Source: CAZRGV01 sp964599655
GTDB lineage: Bacteria; Planctomycetota; Planctomycetia; Isosphaerales; Isosphaeraceae
Direction of reading: 5' to 3'
Assembly (NCBI GenBank): GCA_964599655.1
Contig: CAZRGV010000021.1
Location: 1 to 59,069 of the forward strand
DNA length: 59,069 nt
Below the pieces are notes generated by a model that did no database searches, was not told the DNA's origin, and saw only the letters and a list, made by a program, of their open reading frames with translations. The position numbers and the translations under genes are program-made. Shown in pieces: positions 35,901 to 45,062 of this stretch. Position 1 is the first letter of the stretch; every line of letters begins with the position of its first letter.

Positions 35901-35933
35901 GAGAGCAAGAAGCCGGAACTTGCCTCGCGGTAG
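32919..35933 (+). CDS. secDF: Fused SecD-SecF protein-export subunit
   Basis: The 1004-residue protein joins SecD and SecF in one chain. The SecD part (about 1-570) has an N-terminal membrane helix, LGIDLSGGTILVYQ, a long periplasmic region, then about five membrane segments with MAVDANVLIFERMREE (near residue 475). The SecF part (about 575-1000) starts with a helix, then NFNIDFTGGTLV, a second periplasmic region, and helices with SVNDTIVIFDRIREIKG near residue 900. The SecDF pair uses the proton gradient to pull exported proteins. The periplasmic regions are longer than in Bacillus SecDF (about 740 residues). Start at 32919 has AGGAA eight bases upstream. A strong hairpin follows the gene. 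Confidence 0.95.
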   Translation: MKNFGRKFALIGLLTLLGLAAMWPPKEKLKLGIDLSGGTILVYQAKETNRPDFKMDDLIAALKRRVNPEGVLDIPIRKVGSNRVEIILPEASPEEVDEVKRRMTAVGSMEFRILADRRDTTDQQAIERAMSENGLTNPPRRYEWAKLAEIVARNKKDDPKGPWVKIEGNVLTDPTQSWARDHYVGATATLTKEDAQGNPTEVVTLPIVSNGVNTLKLDPSRAQFAGPDGQTRTRDIGSVESYLKSISSYRIVLNPSRILADENLAIRDQPRGLGLVDRYVLYQLDRENVTGEYLSYVYPTQDERVQPAVGFVFNPTGARKFGRLTGSHTPKEGGNFQYHLAIILDDLVMSAPVIRQEIRDQGIIENMQAKQVDELINILRAGSLPASIDPVPLQEEKIGPTLGKDTIEKGIRAIAISMLVVPLFMIVYYRFAGVVAVVALVLNMILLVGSMAFTGSSFTLPGLAGLALTIGMAVDANVLIFERMREEAERGANLGTQIRNGFSRAWSTILDSNVTTMLSGMVLWAIGTEEIKGFALTLIIGLIWNLFTAVYVSRVIFEYWYQKGYLKRLTMMKALGKTNIDFTSPRKYFQIGSIVLILIGLAVFGAQKGNNFNIDFTGGTLVTIQLNDQDPKIKSLSEGQRAAFVRAQATRAKLPDVSVESLNVEGERRGTRFNIRTTQSNSTQVQEAILNQFGSSLAKLAVNVSEPTAIPKPATDGANATAVTDPFAGGQSYTLTFNRDVAPEPVQAALVNILREEKVANPDSKVEVIRPQRQVSSEAPIQQTLVVRTNLDKDLSRQSLTRLAEVLPNDPDLLFERLENFGAAVARDTQTLALMAIVASWLTMIAYLWLRFKSVTYGLAAVVALVHDVLITLGAVAISPYKIDLPMVAAFLTLIGFSVNDTIVIFDRIREIKGKSPQLTPGIVNAAINQTLSRTILTSLTAWLVVVILYVFGGEGLQGFSFCLVVGFLSGTYSTIYIASPILIDWVGKGVKAPESKKPELASR

Positions 35934-35964
35934 GTCTCCCAGTTCGTTTTCAAAGTCGAGGGCC

Positions 35965-36003
35965 ACGGGCCCGGTGGTCGGTTTGGTCGATCACCGGGCC
36001 CGT
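35965..36003. terminator. Bidirectional terminator between secDF and birA
   Basis: ACGGGCCCGGTG (35965-35976) pairs perfectly with CACCGGGCCCGT (35992-36003) around a 15-base loop. It lies between the stops of the convergent secDF and biotin ligase genes. A TGTCGTTGTT stretch follows on the plus side. Confidence 0.75.
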
Positions 36004-36012
36004 TGTCGTTGT

Positions 36013-36807
36013 TCAGGAATGCTCGCGATCGCGAAGCACCTGTCCGGCGTAAAGGGTACTGGTCTTCCAGTCTGTGTCGGCCACAATCAGTCCACCGCGA
36101 GGATCAATGCCGACGGCGATCCCCGAGATGATTTCTTCGGCCAGCCTGATCCGGACGGACTTTCCCAGGAGTTGATCGTGCTGCGTCCATTGTTCGACCA
36201 GTGAGGGGTCGTTCGACGCGAGCCGATCGAGCGCGGGGACGAGACGGTCTAGGATTGTCCCGAGCAGCTCCTGGTGATCGGGCGTGACGATCGACGGTTT
36301 CAGGTTTGATTCGATTGAGGTCGCCATCTCCCGAATCGCCTGGGGGGCTTCCCCGAACCTGGTTCGCACGTTCAGGCCAATTCCGATCAAAAGCCGCGTT
36401 CCTCTGGACGTTTTGACCTTTTCGGGAAGAATTCCCCCGAGCTTGCGGCCGAGAAGTTCGACGTCGTTGGGCCAGCGGATGCCAGGACGTTCGGCAAGGT
36501 AGGGGCTGACGGCGTCGATGATCGCGACGGCGGCCGTGAGTGCGACCCTAGGCTCGTGCTCGGGTCGCAGGCCGTGCTCGGCGGGGTCGAGCGCCAGGGT
36601 GAAGGTCAGGCTTCCCTCGTCCGACCACCAGCGATTCTCACCTCGGCCGCGGCCGGCGGTCTGTCGGCTGGCCCAGACCAGCAACGGGAGCGCGAAATCC
36701 TCCTCGACGTGTTCTCGAAGAATCCAGTCTCGGGCGAGGTCGCTCGTCGAGGCCACGACCTCGCGATAAATCATCGTCTTCGCGAAGGGGAAAGGAGAGT
36801 CGGTCAT
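36013..36807 (-). CDS. birA: Biotin--protein ligase (monofunctional BirA)
   Basis: The 264-residue protein activates biotin with ATP and attaches it to acceptor lysines. STSDLARDW, ASRQTAGRGRGENRWWS (the GRGR motif that holds biotinyl-AMP), IRWPNDVELLGRKLGGIL (KWPND-type motif) and LIGIGLNVRT are diagnostic. There is no N-terminal helix-turn-helix, so it is not the repressor form. The ATG at 36807 is chosen by family length; another Met is 11 codons downstream. It lies 86 bp downstream of the pyruvate carboxylase gene on the same strand, and that enzyme is an obvious substrate. Confidence 0.92.
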   Translation of the reverse strand: MTDSPFPFAKTMIYREVVASTSDLARDWILREHVEEDFALPLLVWASRQTAGRGRGENRWWSDEGSLTFTLALDPAEHGLRPEHEPRVALTAAVAIIDAVSPYLAERPGIRWPNDVELLGRKLGGILPEKVKTSRGTRLLIGIGLNVRTRFGEAPQAIREMATSIESNLKPSIVTPDHQELLGTILDRLVPALDRLASNDPSLVEQWTQHDQLLGKSVRIRLAEEIISGIAVGIDPRGGLIVADTDWKTSTLYAGQVLRDREHS

Positions 36808-36893
36808 GACGGAGCGCGGGTGGATTCTCGGTATGCAACAACCCTGCAACGCCAACGCAATCGATCAAACCATGATCGCTGCGAGGAGGGGGG

Positions 36894-39800
36894 TCAGCCC
36901 TGTTCCGGCGTCATGCGGATCAGGAGCTCTCCCGTCTCGACCTGCCGGCCGACCTCCGCGAGAACCTCCGCCACGCGACCGGGCCGTTCGGCGTAGAGGG
37001 TGGTTTCCATCTTCATGGCTTCGATGGAGAGCAGCTTTTGCCCCTTTCGAACGGGGTCTCCCACGTTGACAGCGACCCCGACGACCAATCCCGGTAGAGG
37101 AGCGGCGATCTGGTTCGGGTCGGAAGGATCGGCCTTGGGGGCTTCACGCACCGAGGACGCCAGCGAGCGGTCGGTCACGGAGACCTCACGAGGCTGGCCG
37201 TTGAGTTCGAAGAAGACCGTCCGCTTCCCGTCCGCGTGCGGCTCACCGACGGCGAGCAGCTTGACGATCAGGGTTTTGCCGGGCTCGATCTCAACGAGGT
37301 TCTCGACGTCGGGCTCGGGGCCGAAGAAGAACATCGGCGTGGGCAGGACAGAGGTGTCTCCATACGACCTCATATGAGCCGCGAGGTCAGGAAACACGCG
37401 AGGGTAGAGCAGGTAGCTCAGGACGTCGCCGTTGCTAGCAGGAGCGCCTCGAAGCGCGGTTGCCTTCTCGCGTGCCGCCTCTAGATCGGCGGGAGGGAGC
37501 TTCGCGCCGGGACGCTCGGTCAGAGGCGTACGGCCCTTGAGTACGCGTTCCTGGAGCTTCCTGGGGAAGCCTCCTGGGGGCTGGCCCAGCCGGCCTTCGA
37601 AGAACTCGACCACGCTCTCGGGGAAGGCCAGCTCGCGATCGGGGTCGAGCGTGTCCTCGGTCGAGAGATTATTAGCGACGAGGAACAGGGCCATGTCACC
37701 GACGACCTTGGACGATGGCGTGACCTTCACGATGTCGCCAAACAGGATGTTGACGTTGGCATACGCTTCGCAGACTTCCACCCATCGCGAGGCGAGACCG
37801 AGCGCCTTGGCCTGCTGGAACAAGTTCGTATACTGACCGCCGGGCATTTCGTAGGCGTAGACTTCGGCCGAGGGGGACTGGAGGCCCGACTCGAAGGGGG
37901 AGTACATCGCGCGGACCTCTTCCCAGTAACGACTCACGCCAATGAGGGCCTGCGGATTGACGCCGGTTTCCCTTGGGGTGAACCGGAGCGACTCGACGAT
38001 CGAGTTCAAGGATGGCTGCGAGGTCAGGCCCGACATGGAGGCGATCGCGCCATCGCCGATGTCGAGACCGACCTCGGCCGCCTTCAGCACGCTGGCGGCC
38101 TGGGCACCACCGATGTCGTGCGTGTGGAAGTGGATCGGGAGACCCACTTCCTCCCGAAGCGTCTTGACCAGCCGCTCGGCCGCGAAGGGCTTGCAAAGTC
38201 CCGCCATGTCCTTGATGGCGATCAGGTTGGCTCCTCGCTTCTCGAGCTGCCTGGCCATCTCGACATAGTATTTCAGATTGTACTTTGGGCGGTTCGGGTC
38301 GAGAATGTCGCCGGTGTAGCAGATCGCCGCTTCACAGAGGGCCCCCGAATCCCGCACGGCCTCCAGCGCGACCTCCATGTTGGGAACCCAGTTCAGCGAG
38401 TCAAACACGCGAAACAGGTCAATGCCCGCCGAGGCTGCTTCCTTGATGAAGCCTCGCACCACGTTATCGGGATAACTGGTGTAACCGACCGCGTTCGCTC
38501 CTCGAAGGAGCATCTGGAAGAGGATGTTGGGAATCTTCTCGCGGAGCCGAGCGAGGCGTTCCCAGGGATCTTCCTTGAGGAACCGCATGGACGTGTCAAA
38601 CGTAGCGCCGCCCCACATCTCGATCGAGAACATCTCGGGGCAGAGGCGGGCATAGGCGTCGGCGACACGAAGCATATCTCGCGTGCGGAGCCTTGTCGCC
38701 AGCAACGACTGATGGGCGTCGCGGAAGGTCGTGTCGGTCAACAACAGCCGGGTTTGTTCCCGGATCCAGGTCGAGAACTTCTCGGCGCCAAGCCGCTGGA
38801 AGACTTGGCGGGAGCCTTCAGGCGGAGGTTTCAGATGATCGAACGTCGGAGGCGCTGGCTCCGTCAGGGTGGAATACCCCGCAGGTCGGGTCACGCCGGG
38901 AAACCCGTTGACGGTCACCTCCGCGGCGAAGGTCAGGAGTCTCGAGGCACGGTCTTGGCGCAAGGGGAACTTGAATAGTTCCGGCGTCTCGTCGATGAAA
39001 CGGGTGGTGCAGCCGCCTTCTCGGAACGTCGGATGGTTGATGACATTGAGCAGGAACGGGATGTTCGTCTTCACCCCTCGGATCCGGAATTCCTGCAAGG
39101 CCCGCTCCATGCGGTTAACGGCGTCGATGAACCGCCGGCCGCTCGCGGAGACCTTCACGAGGAGCGAGTCGTAAAACGGCGTGATGATCGCTCCAGTCAG
39201 GGCCGTGCCGCCGTCGAGCCGGATGCCGAGCCCACCCGCCGACCGGTAGTGAGTGATTCGGCCGTAATCGGGAGTGAACTTGTTCTGGGGATCCTCGGTC
39301 GTGATCCGGCACTGAAACGCGAAGCCTGTGGTCCGCACGGCACTCTGGTCGGGAATGTTGATCTCGGGATCGGACAGAGGAACCCCCTGCGCGATCAGAA
39401 TCTGGCTCTTGACCAGGTCGATGCCAGTGACGATCTCGGTGACGGTGTGCTCAACCTGGATGCGCGGATTGACCTCGATGAAGTAAAACGTCCCGGCATC
39501 GACGTCGACGAGGAACTCGACGGTTCCGGCGTTGTCGTAACCGACTTTTCGGCCGATGGCGATCGCGGCCTCGCAGATGGCGTTACGGAGCCCCGGATCG
39601 AGGTTGTACGCTGGCGCGATCTCGGTGACCTTTTGGTGTCGCCGCTGGACCGAGCAATCGCGCTCGAAAAGGTGGACGAGATTGCCATGCCGATCGCCGA
39701 GCAGTTGAACCTCGATGTGCTTGGCGCGCCGGATGAAGCGTTCGAGGAAGACCGACGGGTCGCCAAAGGCGGTCTGGGCCTCGCGTCGGGCCTGATCGAG

Positions 39801-40349
39801 CGAGGCGTCCAGGGCATCGGCCGACTCGACGACGCGCATGCCTCGCCCGCCGCCGCCCATCGAGGCCTTGACGATGACGGGATAGCCCAGCGAGTCGGCC
39901 AGCGCGTGGGCCTTCGGACCGGGTTCGACGGGGTCGGGACTGCCGCCCAGAATCGGCACACCCGCCTCGTGCGCGACCCGCCTCGCGGCCATCTTGTCGC
40001 CGAGCAACCGAAGCAGTTGCGGCTTTGGACCGACGAAGGTGATGCCCGCGTCGGCGCAGGCCTGGGCAAACTGGGCGTTCTCCGAAAGAAAGCCGTATCC
40101 CGGATGGATCGCGTCGACGTTCTTTTCCTTGGCGAGCGTGATGATTGTTTCGATGTCCAGGTAGCTTCGGATCGGCTCACCAGCCTTGCCTACCTGATAG
40201 GCTTCATCCGCCTTGAGCCGGTGCATGGCGAACCGGTCTTCGTGCGAGTAGATCGCCACGGTCCGCATGCCCAGCTCGTGGGCGGATCGAAAAACCCGGA
40301 TAGCGATCTCGCCCCGGTTGGCCACCATCAGCTTGCGAAACTCGGACAT
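36894..40349 (-). CDS. pyc: Pyruvate carboxylase
   Basis: The 1151-residue protein is a single-chain pyruvate carboxylase, making oxaloacetate from pyruvate, bicarbonate and ATP. The biotin carboxylase part (about 1-450) starts with RKLMVANRGEIAIRVFRSA and has MGGGGRGMRVV and EVNPRIQVEHTVTE. The carboxyltransferase barrel (about 530-830) opens with LLTDTTFRDAHQSLLATRLR and has FHTHDIGGAQAAS. The C-terminal biotinyl domain ends with EAMKMET, whose lysine carries biotin. The ATG at 40349 follows GAGG at about eight bases; a GTG three codons earlier is the alternative. The biotin ligase gene follows immediately. Confidence 0.96.
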   Translation of the reverse strand: MSEFRKLMVANRGEIAIRVFRSAHELGMRTVAIYSHEDRFAMHRLKADEAYQVGKAGEPIRSYLDIETIITLAKEKNVDAIHPGYGFLSENAQFAQACADAGITFVGPKPQLLRLLGDKMAARRVAHEAGVPILGGSPDPVEPGPKAHALADSLGYPVIVKASMGGGGRGMRVVESADALDASLDQARREAQTAFGDPSVFLERFIRRAKHIEVQLLGDRHGNLVHLFERDCSVQRRHQKVTEIAPAYNLDPGLRNAICEAAIAIGRKVGYDNAGTVEFLVDVDAGTFYFIEVNPRIQVEHTVTEIVTGIDLVKSQILIAQGVPLSDPEINIPDQSAVRTTGFAFQCRITTEDPQNKFTPDYGRITHYRSAGGLGIRLDGGTALTGAIITPFYDSLLVKVSASGRRFIDAVNRMERALQEFRIRGVKTNIPFLLNVINHPTFREGGCTTRFIDETPELFKFPLRQDRASRLLTFAAEVTVNGFPGVTRPAGYSTLTEPAPPTFDHLKPPPEGSRQVFQRLGAEKFSTWIREQTRLLLTDTTFRDAHQSLLATRLRTRDMLRVADAYARLCPEMFSIEMWGGATFDTSMRFLKEDPWERLARLREKIPNILFQMLLRGANAVGYTSYPDNVVRGFIKEAASAGIDLFRVFDSLNWVPNMEVALEAVRDSGALCEAAICYTGDILDPNRPKYNLKYYVEMARQLEKRGANLIAIKDMAGLCKPFAAERLVKTLREEVGLPIHFHTHDIGGAQAASVLKAAEVGLDIGDGAIASMSGLTSQPSLNSIVESLRFTPRETGVNPQALIGVSRYWEEVRAMYSPFESGLQSPSAEVYAYEMPGGQYTNLFQQAKALGLASRWVEVCEAYANVNILFGDIVKVTPSSKVVGDMALFLVANNLSTEDTLDPDRELAFPESVVEFFEGRLGQPPGGFPRKLQERVLKGRTPLTERPGAKLPPADLEAAREKATALRGAPASNGDVLSYLLYPRVFPDLAAHMRSYGDTSVLPTPMFFFGPEPDVENLVEIEPGKTLIVKLLAVGEPHADGKRTVFFELNGQPREVSVTDRSLASSVREAPKADPSDPNQIAAPLPGLVVGVAVNVGDPVRKGQKLLSIEAMKMETTLYAERPGRVAEVLAEVGRQVETGELLIRMTPEQG

Positions 40350-40538
40350 CGAATCCACCTCAACCGGGCAACCCGATCACGCGCAGGGAAACACAGTGTC
40401 TACCTTCAGCAAGGAGGCAAGATCACGCAGCAACTGCGAGACCGCGCCCCCGATTTCGACGCCAGCGGGAAACCTCGACCCAACCGACTTTCTTCCTCAA
40501 TCAGTATACCCGGAGTCGCTCCAAGACGCCCGCTCGCG

Positions 40539-41504
40539 TTACGATTCCTCGCCGGCCACCGGGTTTTCTAGCGTCCCGATCCCCTCGATGGTCGCCGACA
40601 CGACGTCTCCTGGTTTGAGAAACCGGCCTCTCGCGGAACCGACGCCAGACGGGGTACCGGTCGAGATGATGTCGCCGGGTTCCAGGGTGACGAACTTCGA
40701 GAGAAACGAGACCACCGCCGCGACCGGGAAGATCATCTGCGAGGTCGAGGCATCCTGCATGACCTCGCCATTGACGCTCAGGCGGATCGGCAACGCCTGA
40801 GGATCAGAGACAGCGTCGGCCGAGAGCACGCAAGGCCCCATCGGACAGAATGTGTCGTGCCACTTGCCGTGCATCCAGTCGAAGAAGCGGTCGCGCTCCC
40901 TTGGTTTTCGGCCCGGATTCGGAGTGAACTTCCGGTCGCTGACGTCGTTGACCACGGTGTAGCCGGCTACGTACTTCAGGGCATCGGATTCCTCAACGTT
41001 CCGGCATTCCCGGCCGATGATGACACCGAGCTCGCATTCCCAGTCGATATGGTCGGGAGAGACCGATGGAATGACGATCGGATCGCCGGGGTTGGTGAGG
41101 GTGGTCGACGGCGGTTTCATGAAGACGTAAGGAAAGGTTTCGGCGCGTTCTGCGGCGATTCCGCCGTGTTCCTCGATGTGCTTGGCGTAGTTGCCGGCCA
41201 GGAGCAGGAGCTTGGGAGGCTGGGCAATCGGCACCAGGAGCTGCACATTCTCGATCGGGATCGACAGTTCCTCGAGTCGATCGCTGTCCAGCCCTTCCAC
41301 CCAGCTCGCCAGTTCCCTCGCCGCGAGAAACGAGCGCCCTCTTGGGGGGAGAAGGTCGAGCAGGTCCTCCCCGGCCGAGATGAGCAGCTCGATCTCTTTC
41401 TCATCGCAGTAGGCGTCGACGGCCTGGTCGATCGGGATCACACGGTTGTCCGCGAAGAAGCCGTTGAGGGTCATCTCGTCGATGTTGAAGCGACAGACTC
41501 GCAT
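40539..41504 (-). CDS. Fumarylacetoacetate hydrolase-family protein
   Basis: The 321-residue product has an N-terminal domain of about 95 residues and a C-terminal FAH catalytic domain. LLLAGNYAKHIEEHGG, FMKPPSTTLTNPGDPI, DWECELGVIIG (metal-binding glutamates), NDVSDRK and IISTGTPSGVG are typical. Members hydrolyse or decarboxylate beta-diketo or 2-oxo acids using Mg2+ or Mn2+; the substrate here is not evident. The ATG at 41504 follows GGGAGG at eight bases. It lies between pyc and selA, all on the minus strand, with gaps of 148-189 bp, so common transcription is possible but not shown. Confidence 0.88.
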   Translation of the reverse strand: MRVCRFNIDEMTLNGFFADNRVIPIDQAVDAYCDEKEIELLISAGEDLLDLLPPRGRSFLAARELASWVEGLDSDRLEELSIPIENVQLLVPIAQPPKLLLLAGNYAKHIEEHGGIAAERAETFPYVFMKPPSTTLTNPGDPIVIPSVSPDHIDWECELGVIIGRECRNVEESDALKYVAGYTVVNDVSDRKFTPNPGRKPRERDRFFDWMHGKWHDTFCPMGPCVLSADAVSDPQALPIRLSVNGEVMQDASTSQMIFPVAAVVSFLSKFVTLEPGDIISTGTPSGVGSARGRFLKPGDVVSATIEGIGTLENPVAGEES

Positions 41505-41652
41505 GCCGATCCTCCCGAGTCGACGTCGAAACGTCGTCGTGCATCCATGAATTAGGGCCTTCTCGATGATCCCCCGAGACGGGCGTCGAGCGGTCACAAT
41601 AACGACCCCGACCGCCGAGAACAACGCCCCTCCCGCGTCGCTCTCCCGATCC

Positions 41653-43071
41653 TCAAGGTTGCGTCGAGGACTCCTCTTTCCCGGTCGAAACGCGACGCGC
41701 GGCGTCGAGCAGTCGCGGATCGTCGGATGCCGGGACCGCCCGAAGATCGAAGAGCACGGCGCCGCCCTGGACGCGTGTCACCACAGGCGGATGGCCCAGA
41801 CGAAGCCGCCTGGCAAGGACCGATTCCGATCCGAACGCCTCGGGGAAGGGAGGGCCGACCCGGACGGCCCATGTCGGGATCGACTCGACGGGCACGCTGC
41901 CGCCTCCGAGAAAGGCCGTCGTCTCGATCGCCGAGGCGTTCCAGCCCAGTTCCGAGCGAAACGTCTCGGCCAGTTCTTCGGCGCGTGTCCGGAGCGAGTC
42001 CAACGGCGTGGTCAAGAACGCCCAGAGCGGAATTCGCTGCTTCGCCCGTTCGGGGTCGAACGCCAGCCGGAGCGTTGCTTCGAGGGCGGCCAAGGTCATC
42101 TTGTCGACGCGAACGGCCCGCATCAAGGGGTCGGATGAGACCTTCGCGATCGCGGCCTTCGAGCCCAGCAAAAGTCCGCACTGAGGACCACCCAGCAGTT
42201 TGTCGCCCGAGCAGAGTACAAGATCGGCCCCCGCCGCGAGCCCCTCGGCGATGGTCGGCTCGTCCGACAGCAAGGGAGGGCGCCCAGGCGCCAGGGCCCC
42301 GGAGCCGATGTCGTCGATCGCGACAAGCCCATGCCGCCTCGCCAGCGAGACCAGATCGGCAATCGCGACTGACTCGGTGAAGCCAACGATGCGGTAGTTG
42401 CTCGGATGAACACGAAGTAGCGCGGCCGTTTCGGGACCGATGGCCCGTTCGTAGTCGGAAAGCCGGGTCTTGTTCGTGGTTCCAACCTCCCGGAGCCGGG
42501 CGCCCGAGACCTCAAAGATCTCGGGAAGCCGGAAGCTTCCTCCGATCTCGACGAGCTGCCCGCGCGAAACGATCACGTCGCGCCCCGCCGCCATGGCCCG
42601 AAGCGCCAGCACAGTCGCCGCGGCATTGTTATTGACAACGGTCGCCGCCTCAGCCCCTGTTAATCGGCGAAGTAATTCGGAGATTCCCGAGGTTCGACGC
42701 CCTCGCTCGCCGGTTTCCAGGTCGAACTCCAGATTGCAGTAGCCGCGGACCACCCGATCGACCGCCTCGGCCGCTTCCGGGGCGAGTGGGGAGCGGCCAA
42801 GGCCGGTATGGATCAGGATGCCAGAAGCATTCAAAACCGGCCTCAGATTCCAGCGAGACGATGCCAGGATCGCCGCCGCGCGTTGGGCCATCGCGGGCAA
42901 GCTGGTGTCGATCGGCTCACCCCGAGCCAGGATGACCCTGGCCTCGTCGAGCGCCTGCCGCACGGCCTCGACAACCACGGCGCGGCCCTTGGACGTCTTC
43001 CACTGGGACAATTCAGGGACGTCGAGGACCGCGTGCACCGGCGGCAATCGACGAAAGTCCGACTCACTCAT
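41653..43071 (-). CDS. selA: L-seryl-tRNA(Sec) selenium transferase
   Basis: The 472-residue, PLP-dependent enzyme turns Ser-tRNA(Sec) into Sec-tRNA(Sec) using selenophosphate. RRLPPVHAVLD opens the protein; NASGILIHTGLGRSPL, NLEFDLETGERGRR, VVNNNAAATVLAL and SGDKLLGGPQCGLLLG (with the PLP lysine) are all family signatures. Length is as in E. coli SelA. It starts at 43071, 50 bp after the selB stop on the same strand, so the two are very likely co-transcribed. selC and selD are not in the window. Confidence 0.95.
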   Translation of the reverse strand: MSESDFRRLPPVHAVLDVPELSQWKTSKGRAVVVEAVRQALDEARVILARGEPIDTSLPAMAQRAAAILASSRWNLRPVLNASGILIHTGLGRSPLAPEAAEAVDRVVRGYCNLEFDLETGERGRRTSGISELLRRLTGAEAATVVNNNAAATVLALRAMAAGRDVIVSRGQLVEIGGSFRLPEIFEVSGARLREVGTTNKTRLSDYERAIGPETAALLRVHPSNYRIVGFTESVAIADLVSLARRHGLVAIDDIGSGALAPGRPPLLSDEPTIAEGLAAGADLVLCSGDKLLGGPQCGLLLGSKAAIAKVSSDPLMRAVRVDKMTLAALEATLRLAFDPERAKQRIPLWAFLTTPLDSLRTRAEELAETFRSELGWNASAIETTAFLGGGSVPVESIPTWAVRVGPPFPEAFGSESVLARRLRLGHPPVVTRVQGGAVLFDLRAVPASDDPRLLDAARRVSTGKEESSTQP

Positions 43072-43121
43072 AAACTCTTATGCCAGGGAAACGAGTGCCG
43101 GGTTGGATCGAAGAGTTCCCC

Positions 43122-45062
43122 TCAGGGCGTGGAAGACACTTCGACGTTCGAGGCGAGATAACGCACGTCGCCGGCTCGACGCGTCAGGCCGATCCGGTCG
43201 AGATACTCGCCAAACGGAACGGCGAATTTACGGGTCGTCCCGAGCAGGTCGCGAAGGTCGGCCATCGTCATTCCCGAACCGTCGGACAGCCGCTGGCGAA
43301 CCCGACCTTGCATTTCGGTTTCCGCAGCCTGGCTGAGATACAGCCCCGGGCCGAGCTCGACGATCCGTCCCTCGTCCACAAGCAAGGTGAGCAATTCGGG
43401 CAGGACGGCCGCTCTCGAGCCGCACAGACTCGTCAATTCGGCCAGATCGGGCGGGCTCAGGCCGGCTCGAACGAAGGTCTCGTAAATCTGGTCTTTGAGT
43501 CGACGTTCCGCCTGGCTGAGCCTTGGCTCGTGGCCTCGCAACGCGACCGTTCGATCGTCCGCGATCACCTTGCCCGCCAAGGACAGTCGGTCGAGTATCC
43601 CCAGGACTAGTGCGTCGCTTTCCAGGTCGGGCAAGGCGGCGGCGACATGGGAGCGTCGGATCGCCGACTGTCGGGGACGCGCCTGGTGAAGGCGTCCCAG
43701 CGCCCGGAGAACTCGATCTTCCAGCTCAGTCGCCGCTTCCTTCAGAACGCGGACCGACCGCCGAGGTCCGAGCGGGAGTTCCACCACCTCGCCCGAGGCC
43801 GACAGTTCCGCCATCGCCGTCCGGACTCGATCGAGGTCAAGCCCGGTGTCACGGCTCAGAATGGCTTCCGTCGAGGGCTGGAGTCCTCGAAGCGCCAGTG
43901 CCGCGGAGACGCGATCGACCGCGATCGGCGACCGCAACCGCTCGATCTTCGACAAGGTCGGCGCATCGCGCCGCCGGAGCCTCCGGCTCAACGGTTGAAG
44001 AACGCGCCCGCCGCCCAAGGTCGCCGACGGGCTCTCGGCCCGAAGTACGAACGGCTGCCCGCCAACGGCCACCACGGGCTCGGCCACGAAAAGCTGGCCT
44101 ATCGTCGATTCGCCCGGTGCCAGTTCGTTCGCGCCCAAGAGGGTCAAGGTCGCCAAGACCTCGGCCGTTCCCAGGTGCAGCTTGTAACGGCCACGATGCC
44201 GGAGGATCCTGGGCGCGTCGGCGGAGGCCCGCACTTCGACAGCCAAGACGCGCGTGGCATCGAGATATCCGGGAGTGGCCAGTTCCTGCCCTCGCCGGAT
44301 CTCCGAATGATGCACGCCGCCGAGATTGATCGCCGCTCGAGAGCCACGACCGAGGTTCTCGACCGGCCGATCGTGCCGCTGCAACCCACGAACCCGGACC
44401 GATCGCCCCTCGGGCCATAACTGGAGCTCATCGCCCACGGCGACCTCCCCCGAGGCGACCGTCCCCGTGACCACCGTCCCGTGACCGGCGACCGTGAACG
44501 ACCGGTCGATCGCCATTCGAAACAAGCCGGCGTCGGAACGCTCGGGCAACTCGTCGCAGAGTCGAGCCAGAGCCGCCTTGAGTTCCTCGATTCCCTGGCC
44601 CGTCGTCGCCGAGGTCCGGACGATCTTCGCCCCATCCAGGAAGGTTCCCGCCACCATCCCACGGAGGTCTTCCTCAACCAGATCGAGCCAGCCCGCATCG
44701 ACCAGGTCGCACTTCGAGAGCGCGATCAGGCCAGAGGACAGCCCGAGCAGACCAAGGATCTCCAGATGCTCCCGTGTCTGCGGCATCACTGAGTCGTCGG
44801 CCGCGACCACCAGCAGAGCCAAGTCCAGGCCCGTGGCGCCGGCCAGCATGTTGCGGATGAATCGCTCGTGCCCCGGCACGTCAACCATCGCGATTCGATG
44901 ATTGCCTAGATTCAAAGCAGCGAAGCCTAAATCGATGGTGATCCCGCGTTGTCGCTCGGCCGGAAGTCGGTCCGTGTTGATTCCCGTCAACGCGCGGACC
45001 AAGGCCGTTTTACCGTGATCGATATGTCCGGCCGTGCCAAGGACCAAATCGCGTGATTCCAT
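43122..45062 (-). CDS. selB: Selenocysteine-specific elongation factor
   Basis: The 646-residue GTPase delivers Sec-tRNA to UGA codons that carry a SECIS RNA element. GTAGHIDHGKTALVRALTG is the G1 loop, RQRGITIDLGFA the G2 region, DVPGHERFIRNML the G3 and ALSKCDLVD the G4. Beta-barrel domains 2 and 3 follow, and from about residue 385 the C-terminal part is made of winged-helix modules that bind SECIS (for example TLSKIERLRSPIAVDRVSAA and MADLRDLLGTTRKFAVPFGE). The ATG at 45062 directly precedes MESRDLVLGTAGH; 22 extra upstream codons are unlikely. Length agrees with bacterial SelB. Confidence 0.95.
   Translation of the reverse strand: MESRDLVLGTAGHIDHGKTALVRALTGINTDRLPAERQRGITIDLGFAALNLGNHRIAMVDVPGHERFIRNMLAGATGLDLALLVVAADDSVMPQTREHLEILGLLGLSSGLIALSKCDLVDAGWLDLVEEDLRGMVAGTFLDGAKIVRTSATTGQGIEELKAALARLCDELPERSDAGLFRMAIDRSFTVAGHGTVVTGTVASGEVAVGDELQLWPEGRSVRVRGLQRHDRPVENLGRGSRAAINLGGVHHSEIRRGQELATPGYLDATRVLAVEVRASADAPRILRHRGRYKLHLGTAEVLATLTLLGANELAPGESTIGQLFVAEPVVAVGGQPFVLRAESPSATLGGGRVLQPLSRRLRRRDAPTLSKIERLRSPIAVDRVSAALALRGLQPSTEAILSRDTGLDLDRVRTAMAELSASGEVVELPLGPRRSVRVLKEAATELEDRVLRALGRLHQARPRQSAIRRSHVAAALPDLESDALVLGILDRLSLAGKVIADDRTVALRGHEPRLSQAERRLKDQIYETFVRAGLSPPDLAELTSLCGSRAAVLPELLTLLVDEGRIVELGPGLYLSQAAETEMQGRVRQRLSDGSGMTMADLRDLLGTTRKFAVPFGEYLDRIGLTRRAGDVRYLASNVEVSSTP

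Noticed and set aside
33240..35966. 908-codon open frame on the minus strand
   Set aside because: It is antisense to secDF and very rich in Arg, Asp and His, with no domain pattern. The sense strand has clear SecD and SecF motifs.
39033..40571. 512-codon open frame on the plus strand
   Set aside because: It is antisense to the biotin carboxylase part of pyc, where the sense frame is unambiguous.
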